Shown here: positions 1-8,043 of the stretch, in pieces | Layout of the letters: every line of letters starts with the position of its first letter | Numbering within the stretch: the first letter of the stretch is position 1 | Source of the DNA: Candidatus Gastranaerophilales bacterium | Lineage (GTDB): Bacteria; Cyanobacteriota; Vampirovibrionia; Gastranaerophilales; Gastranaerophilaceae | Length of the DNA stretch: 64,000 nt | Direction of reading: 5' to 3' | Assembly: GCA_944323655.1 (NCBI GenBank) | Contig: CALUTL010000003.1 | Location: 62,001 to 126,000 of the forward strand | The notes under the pieces: model-generated | What the model saw: the letters and a program-made list of their open reading frames with translations, nothing else | Told to the model about the DNA's origin: nothing | Database searches by the model: none | Translations under genes and position numbers: made by a program

Positions 1-116
1 ACACAAGCCCGGGTATGACTGTTGTAAGCGACTTACCGGCACAATCAGCCGCAATGGATATAAATTACGACGAATTAGTGCTTTTAATTCTAAACAGCGC
101 AGGATTAAACAAGTAA
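1..116 (+). CDS. ddl: D-alanine--D-alanine ligase, C-terminal end (partial)
   Basis: Only the last 37 codons are present; the gene enters from the left edge in the frame beginning at base 3 and stops at 114-116. The peptide begins TSPGMTVVSDLPAQSA and continues to an YDELVLLIL helix. This matches the C-terminal signature of D-Ala-D-Ala ligases (N-T-x-PGMT followed by a P-x-x-A motif and a final helix). The enzyme makes the D-Ala-D-Ala dipeptide for peptidoglycan in the cytoplasm. It is followed 18 bases later by ftsQ, the classical division/cell-wall cluster order, which supports the call. The ATP-grasp core lies outside the window. Confidence 0.85.
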   Translation, partial: TSPGMTVVSDLPAQSAAMDINYDELVLLILNSAGLNK

Positions 117-134
117 TCGGAAAACAAAAACACA

Positions 135-1004
135 ATGGACGGAAGCAACTACATACCAAATGCAGCAGACATAACAGACGGCAAACGGCTTGTAAAAAAA
201 ATGCAGCGAAGCCGCCAAATAAGAAAAGGCAGAAAACGCAAAAATGCCTTTCGCTCTTTTATGTGTTTTGTTATGAACATTGTGTTAATAGCTTTGCTTG
301 TTTATTCAACAGATATGCCTCAGTGGTATTTAAAGGAAGATGTTTTCTCCAAACCTGACGGAAAAACAATAGAAATACTAAATAACAGCATTGTTTCTAC
401 TTCAAAAATCATGACGGCACTAAAAACGGTCGAAGTTCCAAAAGTTCCGATATATATGGCAAAAACAGACAATTTAAAGAAAAAACTTTTAGAATTTACA
501 CCGATTGAAGAAGTATATATAAGGCGTTATGCCTTTCCTGCAAGATTGCAGATAATTATAAGAGAACGGGAACCTTTTATGACAATTTCACCTGATGTTA
601 AGGTTCCGCCGGTTGCCTTCTTTACAAAAGACGGCAAACTTATAGGCAGAGAATATCTTCCTCTGAAAGCCGGATATAAGACACTTCTTGTCCTTTCATA
701 CGGAAACAAGGGTGACGATTATACAAAATGGGATTTGAAAAAGCTTCAACGGCTTGAAAAAATAGCAAAATACGTATCTGTATATTCAAAAGAACCTGTT
801 GAATATCTGGACTTGAGAAATCCTGAAGATGTTTATGTGAAAATCAAATCCGTAAACATCCGTCTTGGAAGATTGGATGAAAATGTTTATGAAAGAATAA
901 AAAGAATCCCGTCAATTCTTCCGCAAGTTCAGCTTGTGGATTCGAAAATCAAATATCTTGATTTAAGCTGGGAGAAAGTAAATTATTTAAAATTGGACGA
1001 CTAG
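135..1004 (+). CDS. ftsQ: Cell division protein FtsQ/DivIB-like
   Basis: 289 residues. A basic cytoplasmic N-terminus (many Lys/Arg, residues 15-40) precedes one transmembrane helix at about residues 43-60, then an extracytoplasmic region. That part has a POTRA-like stretch (residues about 75-150) containing the FtsQ-type RLQIIIREREPF signature, followed by a beta-domain. This is the topology of FtsQ/DivIB, the bitopic divisome protein that links FtsB/FtsL to the septal wall synthase. It directly follows ddl, as in many bacteria. ftsA and ftsZ do not follow here; nadE comes next after 10 bases. The shine-dalgarno before ATG 135 is weak, so the start is less certain than the family call. Confidence 0.85.
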   Translation: MDGSNYIPNAADITDGKRLVKKMQRSRQIRKGRKRKNAFRSFMCFVMNIVLIALLVYSTDMPQWYLKEDVFSKPDGKTIEILNNSIVSTSKIMTALKTVEVPKVPIYMAKTDNLKKKLLEFTPIEEVYIRRYAFPARLQIIIREREPFMTISPDVKVPPVAFFTKDGKLIGREYLPLKAGYKTLLVLSYGNKGDDYTKWDLKKLQRLEKIAKYVSVYSKEPVEYLDLRNPEDVYVKIKSVNIRLGRLDENVYERIKRIPSILPQVQLVDSKIKYLDLSWEKVNYLKLDD

Positions 1005-1014
1005 GAGAAATATT

Positions 1015-2421
1015 ATGAAAACCGCAATAGCACAAATAAAGTTAAAAACAGCAGATTTCGATTTTAATTATAAAAACATAACCGAAACAATAGAAAATAC
1101 AGACTGTGACTTAATCATATTTCCGTCAGCGCTTCTGAAAGACACCGGCGCAAAGGACTTAGACTATGACGAGGACTGCATTAAAAAAGAAGAAGAAATG
1201 TATGAAAAAATAGCCGAAAAAGAATATTCTAAAGCAGTTTTAATCGGAAATATTTTAATTAAAGACGGTGATGTGGAAGAGGTTGAAACCTTTGAACATT
1301 GCGGGAAAAAGATTTATGTATCAGAAACTTTTTATGATGATATAATCTGTGACCTTTATATTTTAACGAGAAACAAGTATTTCGTAATGAAAACTTACGA
1401 TGAATTTGTAGAAGATATAAGCGTAAAAACGGATTTTGTATACATAAATGCAATAGGAATGTCAGATGAAAGTATTTATGCAGGCGGAAGCTTTGTCAAA
1501 AACAAAGAAAACCAAGTTGTTTGGCAATCACCGATATGCGAAGAAGAAGTAAAAATTATAGATTTTACAACCTCAATTGAATACCAAAAAGAGAATTTTG
1601 AAGAAAATATTTATAAAGTTACGACATTTGCACTCAAAGAATACTGTGAAAACACAGGATTTAAGCGGGTAATATTAGGACTTTCCGGCGGGATAGACAG
1701 CGCCTTAACAGCAGCACTTGCCGTAAAAGCACTGGGTTCAGAAAATGTATCGGGAATTTTAATGCCAAGCATGTTTTCCTCAGACGGAAGCGTAACAGAT
1801 TCTATTGAATTAGCCCAAAACCTCGGAATAAAAACCGTAAAACATTCGATTACACCGCTTTTTGACAACTTTATGGAAAAAATAGCCCACGAACGGCTTC
1901 ACGATTTAGCGGAGGAAAATCTTCAGGCAAGACTTAGAGCATTAATTTTAATGTTTTTCTCAAACCGTGACGGTGCGCTTCTTCTTTCGACCGGCAACAA
2001 ATCGGAGGCCGCAATGGGTTACGGCACGCTCTACGGAGATCTTGCGGGCGGCTACAACTTGATTTGCGACCTTACAAAGACCAATGTCTACAAGCTTTCC
2101 AACTACATCAACAGAAACGGAGAAATTATCCCGCAGGCGATTATTGATAAAGCGCCGTCCGCAGAGCTTCGCCCGAACCAGAAGGATCAGGACACTCTGC
2201 CGGAATATGAAGTGCTTGACGATATAATTGAAATGTACGTCGAACAGCTTATGCCGAAAGAAGAAATTTATAAAAAATACGATAAATCACTTGTTGACAG
2301 TACAATTAAAAAGATTTACCGCGCGCAATTTAAGCGCAAACAGTGCTGCCTCGGGGTAAGGCTGACCGAACGTTCCTTCACGTCAGGCGTAAACTATCCG
2401 GTTGTTCAGAGGTTTTATTAG
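1015..2421 (+). CDS. nadE: NAD+ synthase with degenerate glutaminase domain
   Basis: 468 residues. The C-terminal half carries the ATP-pyrophosphatase loop SGGIDS with the downstream NAD-synthase sequence (LSTGNKSE, GDLAGGYN), so it should adenylate and amidate nicotinate adenine dinucleotide to NAD+. The N-terminal half (residues 1-190) is a shortened nitrilase-fold domain that normally supplies ammonia from glutamine. The catalytic positions appear lost: the usual FPE is FPS (Ser38), the usual Cys of the C-E-D-x-W motif is Ser103 (VSETFYDD), and no Lys motif is recognisable. The AGGAG box 7 bases before ATG 1015 supports the start. Length is well below the 540-570 typical of two-domain NadE. 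It probably uses free ammonia or a partner glutaminase. NadB and NadC are encoded near 60-62.7 kb. Confidence 0.9.
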   Translation: MKTAIAQIKLKTADFDFNYKNITETIENTDCDLIIFPSALLKDTGAKDLDYDEDCIKKEEEMYEKIAEKEYSKAVLIGNILIKDGDVEEVETFEHCGKKIYVSETFYDDIICDLYILTRNKYFVMKTYDEFVEDISVKTDFVYINAIGMSDESIYAGGSFVKNKENQVVWQSPICEEEVKIIDFTTSIEYQKENFEENIYKVTTFALKEYCENTGFKRVILGLSGGIDSALTAALAVKALGSENVSGILMPSMFSSDGSVTDSIELAQNLGIKTVKHSITPLFDNFMEKIAHERLHDLAEENLQARLRALILMFFSNRDGALLLSTGNKSEAAMGYGTLYGDLAGGYNLICDLTKTNVYKLSNYINRNGEIIPQAIIDKAPSAELRPNQKDQDTLPEYEVLDDIIEMYVEQLMPKEEIYKKYDKSLVDSTIKKIYRAQFKRKQCCLGVRLTERSFTSGVNYPVVQRFY

Positions 2422-2501
2422 TTAGTGAATTTGCCTAAATCCTCTAAGTGAAGTATTTAAAGCTATTTACAAATTTTTCAAAATATATTACACTAAAAAA
2501 T

Positions 2502-3284
2502 ATGGAATTAACAGTATTAGTAGACAATAATACCCAGAAAGATTATGATTTACTTGGAGAGTTCGGGCTTTCAATCCTGATTGAAGATGACTATCACAAG
2601 GTGCTTTTTGACTGCGGATACAGTGATGTATTTATCAAGAATGCATATCATATGAATATTGACCTGGGTGATGTGACTGATATTGTTCTTTCTCACAGTC
2701 ATAATGATCATACAGGCGGTTTTTTATGGCTTCAGAATTTGTATAAGAAGCTTCTGAAAGTCGGTTTTGTGATTAATAATAAAAGGCTTATTGTACATCC
2801 GTATGTTTTTCAGCCGCATTATGACGAAAACTTTGAAAACATAGGCTTTCCCGGAGATGAAAATTCAATAAGCGACTTATTTGAAATAACATACACGAAA
2901 GAGCCCTACCATATAACTAATAATCTGATTTACTTAGGCGAATTTCCGGTTTCAGAGAGCAGTGAAGATCCGGATGAATCAGCGCTTGTATATACATCCC
3001 CCAAAGGACTTGTAATAATTTCAGGCTGCTCGCACGCAGGGCTTGTAAATATTGTTGAATATGCAAAAAAAGTTACAAATCAGCATAAAATTTATGCCAT
3101 AATCGGCGGGGTTCACCTGCTTGCCAAAACAGATAATGAAGTTAAGAAGCTTGGAGTTTACTTACAGCGTCAAGGGGTACAGATGATTTACCCTTGTCAC
3201 TGCTGTGATTTAAGAGCAAAAATTATACTTTCCAAATATATTCCGGTAAAAGAAGCATTTTCGGGTTTTAAAATGAGCATATAG
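2502..3284 (+). CDS. MBL-fold metallo-hydrolase
   Basis: 260 residues from the chosen ATG at 2502 (MELTVLVDN); an in-frame GTG at 2448 would add 18 residues of unlikely leader. The metallo-beta-lactamase motif HSHNDHTGG provides the His/Asp metal ligands, with further conserved His in GCSHAG and GGVHLL and a late CHCCDL. These are features of the MBL subgroup annotated as dihydropterin-phosphate synthase-like (relatives of archaeal MptE-associated proteins). The substrate cannot be told from sequence. It is a cytoplasmic hydrolase with no signal peptide. It follows nadE after a short gap and precedes the ribosomal rpmI-rplT unit, whose own promoter suggests it is a separate transcript. Confidence 0.8.
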   Translation: MELTVLVDNNTQKDYDLLGEFGLSILIEDDYHKVLFDCGYSDVFIKNAYHMNIDLGDVTDIVLSHSHNDHTGGFLWLQNLYKKLLKVGFVINNKRLIVHPYVFQPHYDENFENIGFPGDENSISDLFEITYTKEPYHITNNLIYLGEFPVSESSEDPDESALVYTSPKGLVIISGCSHAGLVNIVEYAKKVTNQHKIYAIIGGVHLLAKTDNEVKKLGVYLQRQGVQMIYPCHCCDLRAKIILSKYIPVKEAFSGFKMSI

Positions 3285-3305
3285 ATTTACAATATTTACA
3301 AATGC

Positions 3306-3334
3306 TTGCAAATTAAAGTTTTCCGTATTAGAAT
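3306..3334 (+). promoter_or_regulatory. Promoter of rpmI-rplT
   Basis: TTGCAA (3306-3311), a 17-base spacer and TAGAAT (3329-3334) form a good sigma-70-type promoter. It would start a transcript near 3341 with a leader of about 70 bases before rpmI. The same -35 variant occurs before other genes in this window. Confidence 0.6.
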
Positions 3335-3345
3335 CAAAGATGCCG

Positions 3346-3380
3346 AAAGTTTTATGGCTTTGGTATGCCTAAAACTTTTT
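3346..3380 (+). promoter_or_regulatory. Leader hairpin/attenuator before rpmI
   Basis: AAAGTTTTA (3346-3354) pairs with TAAAACTTT (3370-3378), extended by GGC/GCC inside, and the hairpin runs into TTTTT at 3376-3380. It lies between the promoter and the rpmI start, where L20-binding autoregulatory leaders or attenuators sit in other bacteria. The binding protein is inferred. Confidence 0.5.
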
Positions 3381-3411
3381 AGTACTTAACCAAATAAAAA
3401 AGGAGAAGAAA

Positions 3412-3621
3412 ATGCCAAAAATGAAAACACACAGATCTGCTGCCAAACGCTACAAAGTTACGGCAACAGGCAAAATCACCAGAAGAAAAGCAGGTATAGG
3501 CCACTTGCTCCAACACAAATCTTCAGCCAGAAAACGCAGACTTTTCAAGGTTGAACAGATTTCAGATGCACAGGTAAAATTGGTATCTCACGAGTTACCA
3601 TACAAGAAGTATTCAAGATAG
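3412..3621 (+). CDS. rpmI: 50S ribosomal protein L35
   Basis: 69 residues, beginning [17 protein letters not shown], the universal L35 signature, and very basic throughout with the HLLQHKS motif near residue 30. L35 is a small late-assembly protein of the large ribosomal subunit. A strong AAGGAG box lies 5-10 bases before ATG 3412. It is co-transcribed with rplT, which starts 9 bases downstream. In most bacteria infC (initiation factor 3) precedes rpmI; here the upstream gene is an MBL-fold hydrolase and a promoter/leader separates them, so infC has been relocated. Confidence 0.98.
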   Translation: MPKMKTHRSAAKRYKVTATGKITRRKAGIGHLLQHKSSARKRRLFKVEQISDAQVKLVSHELPYKKYSR

Positions 3622-3630
3622 GAGCAAACA

Positions 3631-3981
3631 ATGAGAATTAAACGTGGTAATGTTAGTCGTAAAAGACATAAAAAAATATTAAAACTTGCTAAAGGCTTTA
3701 TTGGCGCAAGAAGCAGAATTTTTAAAGTAGCCAACATAGCTGTCATGAAAGCATTAAAATATGCTTACCGTGACAGACGCGCTACAAAACGCAACATGCG
3801 TCGTTTATGGATTGTAAGAATTAACGCTGCTGTTAGAGATCGCGGTATGAGCTACTCCAGATTCGTTAATGCTTGCAAAAAAGCAAATATTATCGTAAAC
3901 AGAAAAATGCTTGCAGATATGGCTGTTAGAGATCCTGAGGCTTTTCAGGTAGTATTTGACGCTGTTAATGCCGCTAAGTAA
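3631..3981 (+). CDS. rplT: 50S ribosomal protein L20
   Basis: 116 residues, the normal family length, with the signature start [20 protein letters not shown] and the R-D-R-R-x-x-K-R-x-x-R-x-L-W motif near residue 45-60. L20 binds 23S rRNA early in assembly and in many bacteria represses its own operon by binding the leader mRNA. It has its own AGGAG box at 3621-3625 and follows rpmI closely. A strong bidirectional terminator lies just after the stop codon. Confidence 0.98.
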   Translation: MRIKRGNVSRKRHKKILKLAKGFIGARSRIFKVANIAVMKALKYAYRDRRATKRNMRRLWIVRINAAVRDRGMSYSRFVNACKKANIIVNRKMLADMAVRDPEAFQVVFDAVNAAK

Positions 3982-4003
3982 GTTAATATATTAATATTTT
4001 AAT

Positions 4004-4035
4004 AAAACCCGTTCAGTTTTTTCTGAACGGGTTTT
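4004..4035 (+). terminator. Bidirectional terminator after rplT
   Basis: AAAACCCGTTCAG (4004-4016), a six-T loop, and CTGAACGGGTTTT (4023-4035) form a perfect 13-bp stem with A/T tracts on both sides. It can end rplT on the plus strand and the DUF3137-like gene on the minus strand. Confidence 0.85.
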
Positions 4036-4057
4036 AAAATGCAAATTTTACATTATT

Positions 4058-4990
4058 TTATAATATTGCACGTTCGTTAAGCTTCAGATAATCAATCAGA
4101 CTTAAAACTGAACAAAATTGGTTGCAAAGATTTTGGAATTGTCTTGTATCTGTAACAGGTCTGACAAGACTTCCGATAGAAAATAGGTCTGTTGTAGGTT
4201 TCATAGCAATTAAAAGTTCTCCCTGATAAAACGCACAACGAATTGCTCTACAGTAAAATGCCATTTTAATTCCTGTAAGTTTTTCCATAAACGTGGGAGT
4301 TAGAATGTATCTTGCTTCAACTTCATCATCGGTATAAACATCGTATCTTTTTTCAAAATTAACGTCTTCCAATTCAGTATGACGCAGGTGAGAACGTGGA
4401 GATGTATGAAATATAGTATCTTCCATCAATATGGTATGCCCTTTGAAATTTTTATTCATATCAAGTTTTATGCAAAGTCCTTTAAAAACGGTTGTACGCC
4501 TTCGCCCTGAACCGTAATCAAATTCAGCTTCAACAATATCAATAGGAACGTCTTTATAAGTTCCGCTAAATCTGTCATCAACTATCATCTTTGTAAAAGA
4601 TGAAAAAAGTCCTGCTTCTACAAATTTTTCAGCTTTTCTTGAAGGATAACTTAGACTCCAGACCATATTTCCAAAACATGACGAAACAACATGCATAATT
4701 TTTAATTTGATTGATACTTCAAATTTTTTTTTGAAAATCCAATATGCGGAAATACCTAAAATTAAAAGCATAAAACCAGGATCTTGGGCTTTTGAGCTTT
4801 TGATATTATATTTTATAATGAACCAAAAGTATGCAATTCCTGCAGATATTAATACTACTGTCCAAAATATTGCCCAAAATAACTTCCATTTTCTTTCGTT
4901 TTCAAAATTTTTAATTGCTGGCACTAAAACAGTATGATATTTTTCATAAAAACTCATTTTAAACTCGTTTAAATCGCTAAAATCCTGCAT
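4058..4990 (-). CDS. DUF3137-like membrane protein
   Basis: 310 residues, start supported by AGGAGA before ATG 4990. Two hydrophobic helices lie at about residues 38-60 and 72-88 (FWAIFWTVVLISAG and FMLLILGISAYW), with both termini probably cytoplasmic. The long C-terminal part has the pattern seen in DUF3137 proteins: a GLF segment, DDRFSGTYKDV, an alternating E/F region, VFKGL and F-x-GHTILM. Function of that family is unknown; members occur in Proteobacteria, Bacteroidota and cyanobacterial relatives. It stands alone between two plus-strand units. The family assignment is from memory of the domain pattern. Confidence 0.65.
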   Translation of the reverse strand: MQDFSDLNEFKMSFYEKYHTVLVPAIKNFENERKWKLFWAIFWTVVLISAGIAYFWFIIKYNIKSSKAQDPGFMLLILGISAYWIFKKKFEVSIKLKIMHVVSSCFGNMVWSLSYPSRKAEKFVEAGLFSSFTKMIVDDRFSGTYKDVPIDIVEAEFDYGSGRRRTTVFKGLCIKLDMNKNFKGHTILMEDTIFHTSPRSHLRHTELEDVNFEKRYDVYTDDEVEARYILTPTFMEKLTGIKMAFYCRAIRCAFYQGELLIAMKPTTDLFSIGSLVRPVTDTRQFQNLCNQFCSVLSLIDYLKLNERAIL

Positions 4991-5159
4991 AATCTCTCCT
5001 TTTGGTACTATTTGTGATATTTTATAATTTTTTATATCAATATTCTAGATATGTTTGATGTATTTTGTTACAAATTGTAATAAAGTATCCTTATATTAAG
5101 CAATTAATTAATAAAAAAATACTTTATATATATGCAGGGTAAAATTATGGAGTAAAAAT

Positions 5160-5354
5160 ATGAATTCTAAGGGAAATTATTATGCTGAAAATTTAGCATG
5201 CCAAAATCTGGGAGATTGTTCTCTATGCAATTTACCAGTTTTAGAGGAAGAAAACATTCAAGAAAACTTAACAGAACCTAAAAATGAAAATTCCAGAAAA
5301 ACAATTTCTTTAAAAGCACTACTTAAAAAACTCAATCCAGAAAATGCAGCTTAA
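5160..5354 (+). CDS. Small Cys-containing hypothetical protein
   Basis: 64 residues. A GGAG box 8 bases upstream of ATG 5160 and an AT-rich promoter-like stretch (TTACAA 5068, TATATT 5092) argue for real expression. The peptide has a Cys cluster in the first third (C-x6-C-x2-C around residues 14-23) and an acidic, then basic tail. No signal peptide or family is recognised. It is followed 41 bases later by another small gene with its own ribosome-binding site, so the two may form one transcript that ends at the hairpin near 5776. Confidence 0.5.
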   Translation: MNSKGNYYAENLACQNLGDCSLCNLPVLEEENIQENLTEPKNENSRKTISLKALLKKLNPENAA

Positions 5355-5395
5355 CACAGCACAAAAGCAAGTAAAACTCAGAAACGGAGAACGAA

Positions 5396-5746
5396 ATGCC
5401 GTCAGTATCAGATGATTTTCAAATGCCAATAATGTACAAGGACCTCAGAGATCCCAATATGGGAATGCTACCGAGGTTTGGATTCGGCTATTATACAAAT
5501 TTTCTGGGCGGAATAAGAATGCCAAGAGAACTTGCTCGGGATGAAGTTGTTTTGAAAAACAGAAAAACAAAAGAAGTTGGTACATTAAAAAAGGTAGGAC
5601 TTGCACTTTTGGCACTAGGCAGCGCATACATTTTGAAACAAAAAGGTGCTTTCAAATGGATTTCAACGCAAGCATCAGGTGTTAAAAAGTGGTTTAGCGG
5701 CTTATTCAAATCAACACCAAAGCCGCCGTCACCTCCGGCACCGTAA
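5396..5746 (+). CDS. Small single-span membrane protein, unknown
   Basis: 116 residues with a GGAG box before ATG 5396. The N-terminal 55 residues are rich in Met, Pro, Gly and aromatic residues and have no signal peptide. One likely transmembrane segment lies at about residues 66-80 (VGLALLALGSAYIL). It is followed by a basic/aromatic stretch and a proline-rich tail (TPKPPSPPAP). I do not recognise the family. It sits behind the 64-residue gene and ahead of a clear terminator; the pair may be co-expressed. Confidence 0.6.
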   Translation: MPSVSDDFQMPIMYKDLRDPNMGMLPRFGFGYYTNFLGGIRMPRELARDEVVLKNRKTKEVGTLKKVGLALLALGSAYILKQKGAFKWISTQASGVKKWFSGLFKSTPKPPSPPAP

Positions 5747-5775
5747 AGATTATAGAAATATGCAACCCGAAAACA

Positions 5776-5806
5776 AAATGCGGATAATTTATTATTCGCA
5801 TTTTTT
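5776..5806 (+). terminator. Terminator after the small-gene pair
   Basis: AAATGCG-ATAAT pairs with ATTAT-CGCATTT (5776-5803) and ends in a T run at 5801-5806, downstream of the 116-residue gene and before the YajQ-family gene. Confidence 0.65.
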
Positions 5807-5858
5807 ATGCTATGATTACAAATATTATTAAAGTACAAAAATTAATAAGGGGGTTATC

Positions 5859-6359
5859 ATGGCTAAAGATTGCAGTTTTGATGTTGTATCCGAATTTGAT
5901 AAACAAGAACTTGTTAACGCTGTCGACCAGGTTAAACGTGAAATTTCTTCAAGATTTGACTTGAAAAACTCAAATTCCGATGTAACACTCGATGCCGACA
6001 AATCAATTACTATCACTACTAACGACGAAATGAAACTTAGAAATATTTACGACATTTTGCAATCAAAACTTGTTAAAAGAAATTTGAGTATTAAAATTCT
6101 TGATCCGCAAAGCATAGAAAACGCACTTGGCGGAAACGTCAGACAAGTATTTAATCTTAAAAAAGGTTTAACTCAAGAGCTTGCAAAGAAAATCACTTCC
6201 GATATTAAAGATATGAAAAAGAAGGTTCAAGCTTCAATTCAAGGGGATTCCGTAAGAGTTTCAGGCAAAGACAAAGACGACCTGCAAGAAGTTATCAGAA
6301 TGCTTCGCTCTAATGAAGAAAAATATGATTATCCGCTTCAGTTTACAAATTACAGATAA
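5859..6359 (+). CDS. YajQ-family nucleotide-binding protein
   Basis: 166 residues, the usual YajQ length. It shows the family start (CSFDVVSEFDKQELVNAVDQ), the internal repeat of two ferredoxin-like folds, GLTQELAKKI, VQASIQGDSVRVSGK and the C-terminal PLQFTNYR signature. YajQ proteins are small cytoplasmic proteins that bind nucleotides or RNA; some bind cyclic di-GMP and act with transcription factors. The start is supported by a GGGGG box before ATG 5859. It is a single-gene unit bounded by hairpins on both sides. Which ligand is bound here cannot be read from the sequence. Confidence 0.93.
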   Translation: MAKDCSFDVVSEFDKQELVNAVDQVKREISSRFDLKNSNSDVTLDADKSITITTNDEMKLRNIYDILQSKLVKRNLSIKILDPQSIENALGGNVRQVFNLKKGLTQELAKKITSDIKDMKKKVQASIQGDSVRVSGKDKDDLQEVIRMLRSNEEKYDYPLQFTNYR

Positions 6360-6367
6360 AACAACGC

Positions 6368-6397
6368 GGCGCCGGCTTTTTAAAGCCGGCGCCTTTT
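6368..6397 (+). terminator. Bidirectional terminator after YajQ-family gene
   Basis: GGCGCCGGCTTT (6368-6379) pairs perfectly with AAAGCCGGCGCC (6382-6393) and is followed by TTTT. Convergent with the minus-strand pilin-like gene, so it may serve both. Confidence 0.8.
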
Positions 6398-6405
6398 AAA
6401 ACTAT

Positions 6406-7116
6406 TTAATAAGCAATTCTTTTCGGATAATCTTTCGGAACTTTCCATCCGTTTTGTTGAATGATAGCTGTGCAGTAACCTCCATTGTCAGCCTTAGCAC
6501 AACCATAAGTGGCATCATTGTATAACTGTTCCATAGAACCGTTCCATCTATACATAAAAGGCTCCAATCCCTTTTTGTATGCATGTTGCCATTCCGTAGT
6601 CTTATTAAGAGGATAAAAAGAGAAGATAAAAGAACAAACTCCTCCTGTGGGTTCTTGTGCTTTGCTTTTTTTTAAGCATTTTTCAGCATTTTTGGGATAG
6701 AAGCTAATATCTCTGTTTTCATGCCTTGCAAAAGAGAATGCGCTTCCGTCTGCAAGGTAATACAGATAATATTTTTCTCCTGAAATTTCAATTTCCTGCA
6801 CGCTAGAAATATTAAAAAATGGAGCAAGGTACAAGTCAAACGATTTTTTGTTATCCTCCTGACGGTTAATTGGGTTTCCTTCCTCATCTTTTATGTCATT
6901 ATTCCAATAAGACCAGCTTTCGGGAGGGCCGTTTTTAACAATTGACTGTAGAATGGCCTGATTGAATATTGAATAAAATTTTTGCAATCTGGTTTCTGCA
7001 ATTTTATTGTTGTATTTGCCCATTAATCCCGGCAGTGTCATAGCGATTACTACCCCTAAAATACCCAGTGTAATCAAAACTTCCGCCATTGTAAAGCCTT
7101 TTATAATTTTAAACAT
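6406..7116 (-). CDS. Type IV pilin-like/pseudopilin protein
   Basis: 236 residues, start supported by AGAGGA before ATG 7116. The prepilin peptidase motif is at the N-terminus: a short basic leader ending in Gly7, then FTMAEVLITLGILGVVIAM with Glu at position 5 of the mature protein, forming the hydrophobic assembly helix. The rest is a large globular domain. Its C-terminus has a Cys pair and a GW-x-x-P-x-DYP motif that the second pilin-like gene at 24153-24898 shares. It is probably exported, cleaved and N-methylated by PilD, and assembled as a minor pilin or pseudopilin. No assembly genes are in the window. It is divergent from an XRE regulator across a palindromic intergenic region. Confidence 0.85.
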   Translation of the reverse strand: MFKIIKGFTMAEVLITLGILGVVIAMTLPGLMGKYNNKIAETRLQKFYSIFNQAILQSIVKNGPPESWSYWNNDIKDEEGNPINRQEDNKKSFDLYLAPFFNISSVQEIEISGEKYYLYYLADGSAFSFARHENRDISFYPKNAEKCLKKSKAQEPTGGVCSFIFSFYPLNKTTEWQHAYKKGLEPFMYRWNGSMEQLYNDATYGCAKADNGGYCTAIIQQNGWKVPKDYPKRIAY

Positions 7117-7133
7117 TATATAATCCTCTAAAA

Positions 7134-7171
7134 TTAATGTTATTAATTAAATAATATAATGTTTAACATTA
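7134..7171. promoter_or_regulatory. Palindromic operator candidate between pilin-like gene and XRE gene
   Basis: A perfect 15-base palindrome TAATGTT-T-AACATTA lies at 7157-7171, with an extra half-site TTAATGTTA at 7134-7142 on the pilin side. It lies between the divergent pilin-like gene (minus) and the XRE regulator (plus), a typical place for an autoregulator site. Regulation is inferred. Confidence 0.4.
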
Positions 7172-7251
7172 ATTGTCAATAAAAAATTAATTAAAAACAT
7201 GATTATAATTCTTTGAAAAAACTTTCATAATTTAATAAATTGGAGAAAGTT

Positions 7252-7566
7252 ATGAAAGAACTTAAAAAAGCGTTGGGAAGTCAAATTCAAAAAATACGTA
7301 AACAAAAAAAATTCACTCAGGAAAAACTTGCTGAACTTATTGGCATTGAAGTTCCGAGCCTGAGCAATATTGAAACTGGCAAATATGCACCTTCAATTGA
7401 AACTTTGCAAAAGTTGTCTGAAGTTTTGGATGTCAAACCATGGGAGTTTTATTATTTTAATGAACTCACAGAGTCAGAAATGAAACAGGAATTAATAAAA
7501 GCTCTTGACAATAATCAAAAGCTTTTAAAAATTCTCTATAATTTTTATAAATCTATTGAAAACTAA
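7252..7566 (+). CDS. XRE-family helix-turn-helix regulator
   Basis: 104 residues from ATG 7252, chosen because GGAG lies 6 bases upstream; a TTG at 7240 would add four residues and overlap the ribosome-binding site. Residues 6-62 form a Cro/C1-type HTH ([41 protein letters not shown]). The C-terminal part is a short helical tail, possibly for dimerisation. It is likely a DNA-binding repressor or activator. The divergent pilin-like gene and the palindrome between them are the obvious candidate targets. It overlaps the end of the convergent panD by 4 bases. Confidence 0.88.
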   Translation: MKELKKALGSQIQKIRKQKKFTQEKLAELIGIEVPSLSNIETGKYAPSIETLQKLSEVLDVKPWEFYYFNELTESEMKQELIKALDNNQKLLKILYNFYKSIEN

Positions 7567-7919
7567 TGGGTTTCAGTAATGTTATTTTTATCATCTACCA
7601 TAACAATTGTCGGTTTGTGGGACGGAATTTCATCAGGTGTAAGGCTTGCGTATGAAACTATTATAACCTTATCTCCGGGCTGAACTTTTCTTGCTGCTGC
7701 ACCATTTAGGCATATACAGCCTGAATCAGGCTTGCCTTTTATTACATAAGTCTGAAATCTTTCGCCGTTATTGACATCAAGAATATCAACTTTTTGGAAT
7801 TCTGCAATTTTTGCCGCATTCATTAACGTTTCGTCTATTGTAATTGAGCCGACATAATTTAAATTTGCATCAGTAACTGTGGCTCTGTGTATCTTTGAAA
7901 ATAAAAATTCTTGTAACAT
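7563..7919 (-). CDS. panD: Aspartate 1-decarboxylase
   Basis: 118 residues, typical PanD length. The self-cleavage site Gly24-Ser25 is present (YVGSITID); Ser25 becomes the pyruvoyl group after autocleavage. The ERFQTYVI and [18 protein letters not shown] motifs that line the active site are also present. It decarboxylates aspartate to beta-alanine, the half of pantothenate that PanC joins to pantoate. AGAGGA precedes ATG 7919. panB and panC are at 39.8-42.3 kb in this window, so the pathway genes are dispersed. A member of the small pyruvoyl family; cytoplasmic. Confidence 0.97.
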   Translation of the reverse strand: MLQEFLFSKIHRATVTDANLNYVGSITIDETLMNAAKIAEFQKVDILDVNNGERFQTYVIKGKPDSGCICLNGAAARKVQPGDKVIIVSYASLTPDEIPSHKPTIVMVDDKNNITETH

Positions 7920-8043
7920 TTTATAAATCCTCTGCCTCTATTCTAAAACAAACAAACTTTTTAGACAAACAAAATTTTCATTCGCTCAAAGAAATACAAC
8001 CTGTATATAAGGTTGTACTCTTTTTTTGGTTTATTTAATGTGC

